The position numbers and the translations under genes were made by a program. A stretch of 64,000 nt of DNA from Actinoalloteichus fjordicus. GTDB taxonomy: Bacteria > Actinomycetota > Actinomycetes > Mycobacteriales > Pseudonocardiaceae. The stretch is taken from NCBI RefSeq assembly GCF_001941625.1, contig NZ_CP016076.1, positions 6,804,001 to 6,868,000 of the forward strand. Reading direction: 5' to 3'. Numbering within the stretch: position 1 is the stretch's first letter; every line of letters starts with the position of its first letter. Of this stretch, positions 60,055-64,000 are shown in pieces. The notes below the pieces were generated by a model. It did no database searches, was not told the origin of the DNA, and was given only the letters and a program-made list of their open reading frames with translations.

Positions 60055-61155
60055 TCAGAAGCGCGGGTGCTGACCGATCATCGTCACCCTCGGCGCGGCG
60101 GTGCCGTCGGTGTTCACCGCGACGTCGCCGGAGCGGGCGACCTCACCGAGCACCCAGGCGGGGACGTGGCGGGCGGTGAGCAGCGCCAGCGCGCGGTCGG
60201 TGTCCTCGGCGGCCACCACGGCGACCATGCCGACGCCCATGTTGAAGGTGCGCTCCATCTCCTCGCGGGCCACCCGGCCACGCTGGGCGATCAGCGAGAA
60301 CACCGGCGAGGGCGTCCAGGTGCCCCGGTCGAGCACGGCGGTCAGGCCGTCGGGGATGACGCGCGTGAGGTTGCCTGCCAGGCCGCCGCCGGTGATGTGG
60401 GACAGCGTCCGCACATCGGTCTCGGCGATCAGCGCCAGGCAGTCCTTGGCGTAGATGCGGGTGGGCTCGAGCAGTTCGTCACCCAGGGAGCGGCCGAACT
60501 CCTCGACGTGCCCGGACAGCGGCATCCGCGCGATGTCCAGCAGCACGTGCCTGGCCAGCGAGTATCCGTTGGAGTGCAGGCCGGACGAGCCCAGTGCCAG
60601 GACCACGTCGCCGGGGCGGACCCGGTCCGGACCCAGCACGGAATCGGCTTCGACGACGCCGACGCCGGTGCCGGAGATGTCGTAGTCGCCCTGGACCATC
60701 AGCCCGGGGTGCTCGGCGGTCTCGCCGCCGAGCAGGGCGCAGCCCGCCTGCACACAGCCCTCGGAGATGCCCTTGACCAGCTCGGCGATGCGCTCCGGGA
60801 TGACCTTGCCGACCGCGATGTAGTCCTGCATGAACAGCGGCTCGGCACCGCACACCACGAGGTCGTCCATCACCATCGCGACCAGGTCGATGCCCACCGT
60901 GTCGTGCCGGTCCAGTGCCTGGGCAATGGCGATCTTCGTGCCGACGCCATCGGTGGAGGATGCGATCACCGGCTCACGCCAGCGGTCCAGCTTCAGCTTG
61001 AAGAGCCCGGCGAAACCGCCGAGCCCGCCGAGCACCTCAGGACGAGTCGCCCTGGCCGCCCAGGGCTTGAGTCGCTCTACCGCCTCGTCACCAGCGGAGA
61101 TGTCCACTCCGGCAGCGGCATAGGTGGCACCTGACATCTCGGTCTGGGCAGTCAC
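60055..61155 (-). CDS. purM: Phosphoribosylformylglycinamidine cyclo-ligase (AIR synthetase)
   Basis: About 366 residues from GTG 61155 (GGAG six bases upstream); ATGs at 61167 and 61182 are alternatives. YAAAGVDISAGDEAVERLKP at the N-terminus, VIASSTDGVGTKIAIAQ, GIDLVAMVMDDLVVCGAEPL, ALLGGETAEHPG and SHITGGGLAGNLTRVIP are the AIRS blocks. Fifth step of de novo purine synthesis. Downstream of purF in the same direction, 201 bases apart. Confidence 0.96.
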   Translation of the reverse strand: MTAQTEMSGATYAAAGVDISAGDEAVERLKPWAARATRPEVLGGLGGFAGLFKLKLDRWREPVIASSTDGVGTKIAIAQALDRHDTVGIDLVAMVMDDLVVCGAEPLFMQDYIAVGKVIPERIAELVKGISEGCVQAGCALLGGETAEHPGLMVQGDYDISGTGVGVVEADSVLGPDRVRPGDVVLALGSSGLHSNGYSLARHVLLDIARMPLSGHVEEFGRSLGDELLEPTRIYAKDCLALIAETDVRTLSHITGGGLAGNLTRVIPDGLTAVLDRGTWTPSPVFSLIAQRGRVAREEMERTFNMGVGMVAVVAAEDTDRALALLTARHVPAWVLGEVARSGDVAVNTDGTAAPRVTMIGQHPRF

Positions 61156-61356
61156 AACAGGCTCCATGTCATCCGAAGACATATCTGAGGGGTCGAAGGG
61201 CCTCGTCAGGCCCGGCGCCGCCGGAAAGCGGGCCCTGCCAGCGTTCTCGACAACCACGCTACGCGCTGATCTAGATCCACAACGTAACGGTTGTCGCACC
61301 ATCGCCGGACGGCGACCACCTCGACCAGGTGGTCGAGGTAGTCGCGTTGCGCTGCG

Positions 61357-62964
<1,608 letters not shown>

Positions 62965-63260
62965 CGAGATCTCCCTATGGATGGAAGGCGGGATACCGCC
63001 CGAGTGTAGTCCGAATGCCGGTGGCCCCGACGTGTCGCGCGACCCACCGGCCGGGGCGGGGCGTCGAGCGACGGGAGAGGCGCAAGAGGTCCTCGGGGCG
63101 CATGGGACGGCGTCCGAACGTCGGACGACGCAGTCAGGCAGGCCAGACGCGGGGCAGCGACGAGGTCGCCGAGGAGGCGTCCACGACGGGCGGATGCGCC
63201 TGGTTCGTGCGGTCGTGATCGCGGGCGGGCCGCCGGGCGGGTCGAGCGGTGCGCAGGACG

Positions 63261-63638
63261 TCAGAACAGCGGCAGCCAGTGCGAGACGTCGGCGCGCGAG
63301 CCGGAGGCGCTGACGCGGCCTTCGTCCAGCGCATCGGACCAGGTCAGCCTGCCGGTGGCGAGTTCAAGCCAGGTGCGCGGATCGGTCTCCACCACGTTCG
63401 GCGGTGTTCCCCTGGTGTGTCGCGGGCCCGCCACGCACTGCACCGCCGCGAAGGGCGGCACCCGCACCTCGACGGTGTGACCCGGCGCGATCTGCTCCAG
63501 GGTTCGGAGGCTGAGCCGGACCGCGGCGGCGAGCACCGTGCGCTCCGGCGGGGCGGCCGCCTCGTCGTCCAGCCAGCCTCGGACCGCCGTCACGGCGGCC
63601 CTGACCTCGTGCGGATCGAGCCGACGTCGCGCAGCCAT
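63261..63638 (-). CDS. Sterol-carrier-family-like small protein
   Basis: 125 residues: basic N-terminus (MAARRRLDPHEVRAAVTAVR) followed by an SCP2-like sheet (EVRVPPFAAVQCVAGPRHTR; WLELATGRLTWSDALDEGRV) and end SGSRADVSHWLPLF. Corresponds to Rv0807 next to purF. Ligand unknown. Confidence 0.82.
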   Translation of the reverse strand: MAARRRLDPHEVRAAVTAVRGWLDDEAAAPPERTVLAAAVRLSLRTLEQIAPGHTVEVRVPPFAAVQCVAGPRHTRGTPPNVVETDPRTWLELATGRLTWSDALDEGRVSASGSRADVSHWLPLF

Positions 63639-63700
63639 GCCGTGCAGCCTAGCCGGCCGCCGGCAGGCAGCGGCGCGTCGATGGGCTTACCGTTCGATCC

Positions 63701-64000
63701 ATGGGGCTGTCCGCAGAACCACACATCCCCTCGTCGGAGGTGCCGCCCGCGAGTGGCGCGGGCCTGCCCGGTCTCATTGAGGACTACGCGATGCTCTCCG
63801 ATCTGCGTACCGCCGCCCTGGTGGGCAAGGACGGATCGATCGACTGGCTGTGCGTGCCCCGGTTCGACTCGTCGTCCTGCTTCTCCCGGCTCCTCGGCGA
63901 CGACCGGGCAGGCCACTGGCGGATCACGCCGGTCGAGGAGGTCATCGAGGTGCGGCGTCGCTATCGCGACGACACGATGATCCTGGAGACCGACTTCCAC
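63701..64000 (+). CDS. Glycoside hydrolase family 15-like protein, N-terminal part (runs off window)
   Basis: 100 codons from ATG 63701, open to the window edge. IEDYAMLSDLRTAALVGKDG then SIDWLCVPRFDSSSCFSRLL is the invariant start of bacterial GH15 glucoamylase/trehalase-type proteins. The catalytic (alpha/alpha)6 barrel lies outside the window, so substrate (trehalose or maltodextrin) is open. Confidence 0.88.
   Translation, partial: MGLSAEPHIPSSEVPPASGAGLPGLIEDYAMLSDLRTAALVGKDGSIDWLCVPRFDSSSCFSRLLGDDRAGHWRITPVEEVIEVRRRYRDDTMILETDFH

Overview
The window is about 70% GC, dense in GTG starts, and codes for WhiB, mycothiol synthase, LytR-CpsA-Psr, EspG/DUF3558 and GlnR proteins. This indicates a filamentous actinobacterium, most likely of the Pseudonocardiaceae (inference from gene content; no 16S is present).

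Layout. (1) 1-9.7 kb: the end of a tryptophan dioxygenase gene and kynureninase, a DivIVA-like coiled-coil protein, and assorted housekeeping genes (VOC, secreted protein, NmrA/MarR divergent pair, hydrolase plus HTH operon, 2'-5' RNA ligase, DUF998). (2) 9981-24471: an actinomycete integrative and conjugative element (AICE) of about 14.5 kb, inserted in the 3' half of a tRNA-Lys(UUU) gene and bounded by perfect 47-bp direct repeats. It carries a tyrosine integrase, an excisionase-type HTH protein, WhiB, SpdB-like membrane proteins, an FtsK/TraB translocase followed by a repeat cluster that looks like its clt transfer locus, a Pif-like Nudix protein and two paralogous TPR regulators. It also carries a visibly AT-richer three-gene operon of HEPN protein, Fe(II)/2-oxoglutarate dioxygenase-like protein and HEPN/zinc-ribbon protein. 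I know of no described system with that composition, and it is the best candidate here for a new defence or toxin module. (3) 24.9-32.6 kb: hydrolase, two transporters, a SOD-like secreted protein, dihydrouridine synthase, a lipoprotein, and a diguanylate cyclase preceded by a 29-codon ORF. (4) 32.8-63.6 kb: a core block that, from memory, matches the M. tuberculosis Rv0807-Rv0823c neighbourhood in reverse order. It runs from an LCP protein through phoU, pstSCAB, mshD, glnR, an LmeA-like protein, thioredoxin, rhodanese, DUF1416, FABP, aminotransferase IV, YgfZ, DUF3073, purM and purF to a sterol-carrier-like protein. Inserted in it are an RsiG-like c-di-GMP-responsive anti-sigma homologue, an asparaginase, and an ESX-type module (small coiled-coil protein, two DUF3558 lipoproteins, PPE-like protein, EspG). 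(5) The right edge enters a GH15 glycoside hydrolase gene.

How parts work together. phoU and the divergent pstSCAB operon each have an 11-bp-period PHO box, so phosphate uptake is probably under PhoP. mshD, thioredoxin, rhodanese, DUF4395 and DUF1416 form a thiol/sulfur group. The diguanylate cyclase and the RsiG homologue make a possible c-di-GMP signalling pair. In the ESX module the segment carrying the end of the first gene plus a DUF3558 gene has been duplicated in tandem; the second DUF3558 copy is frameshifted.
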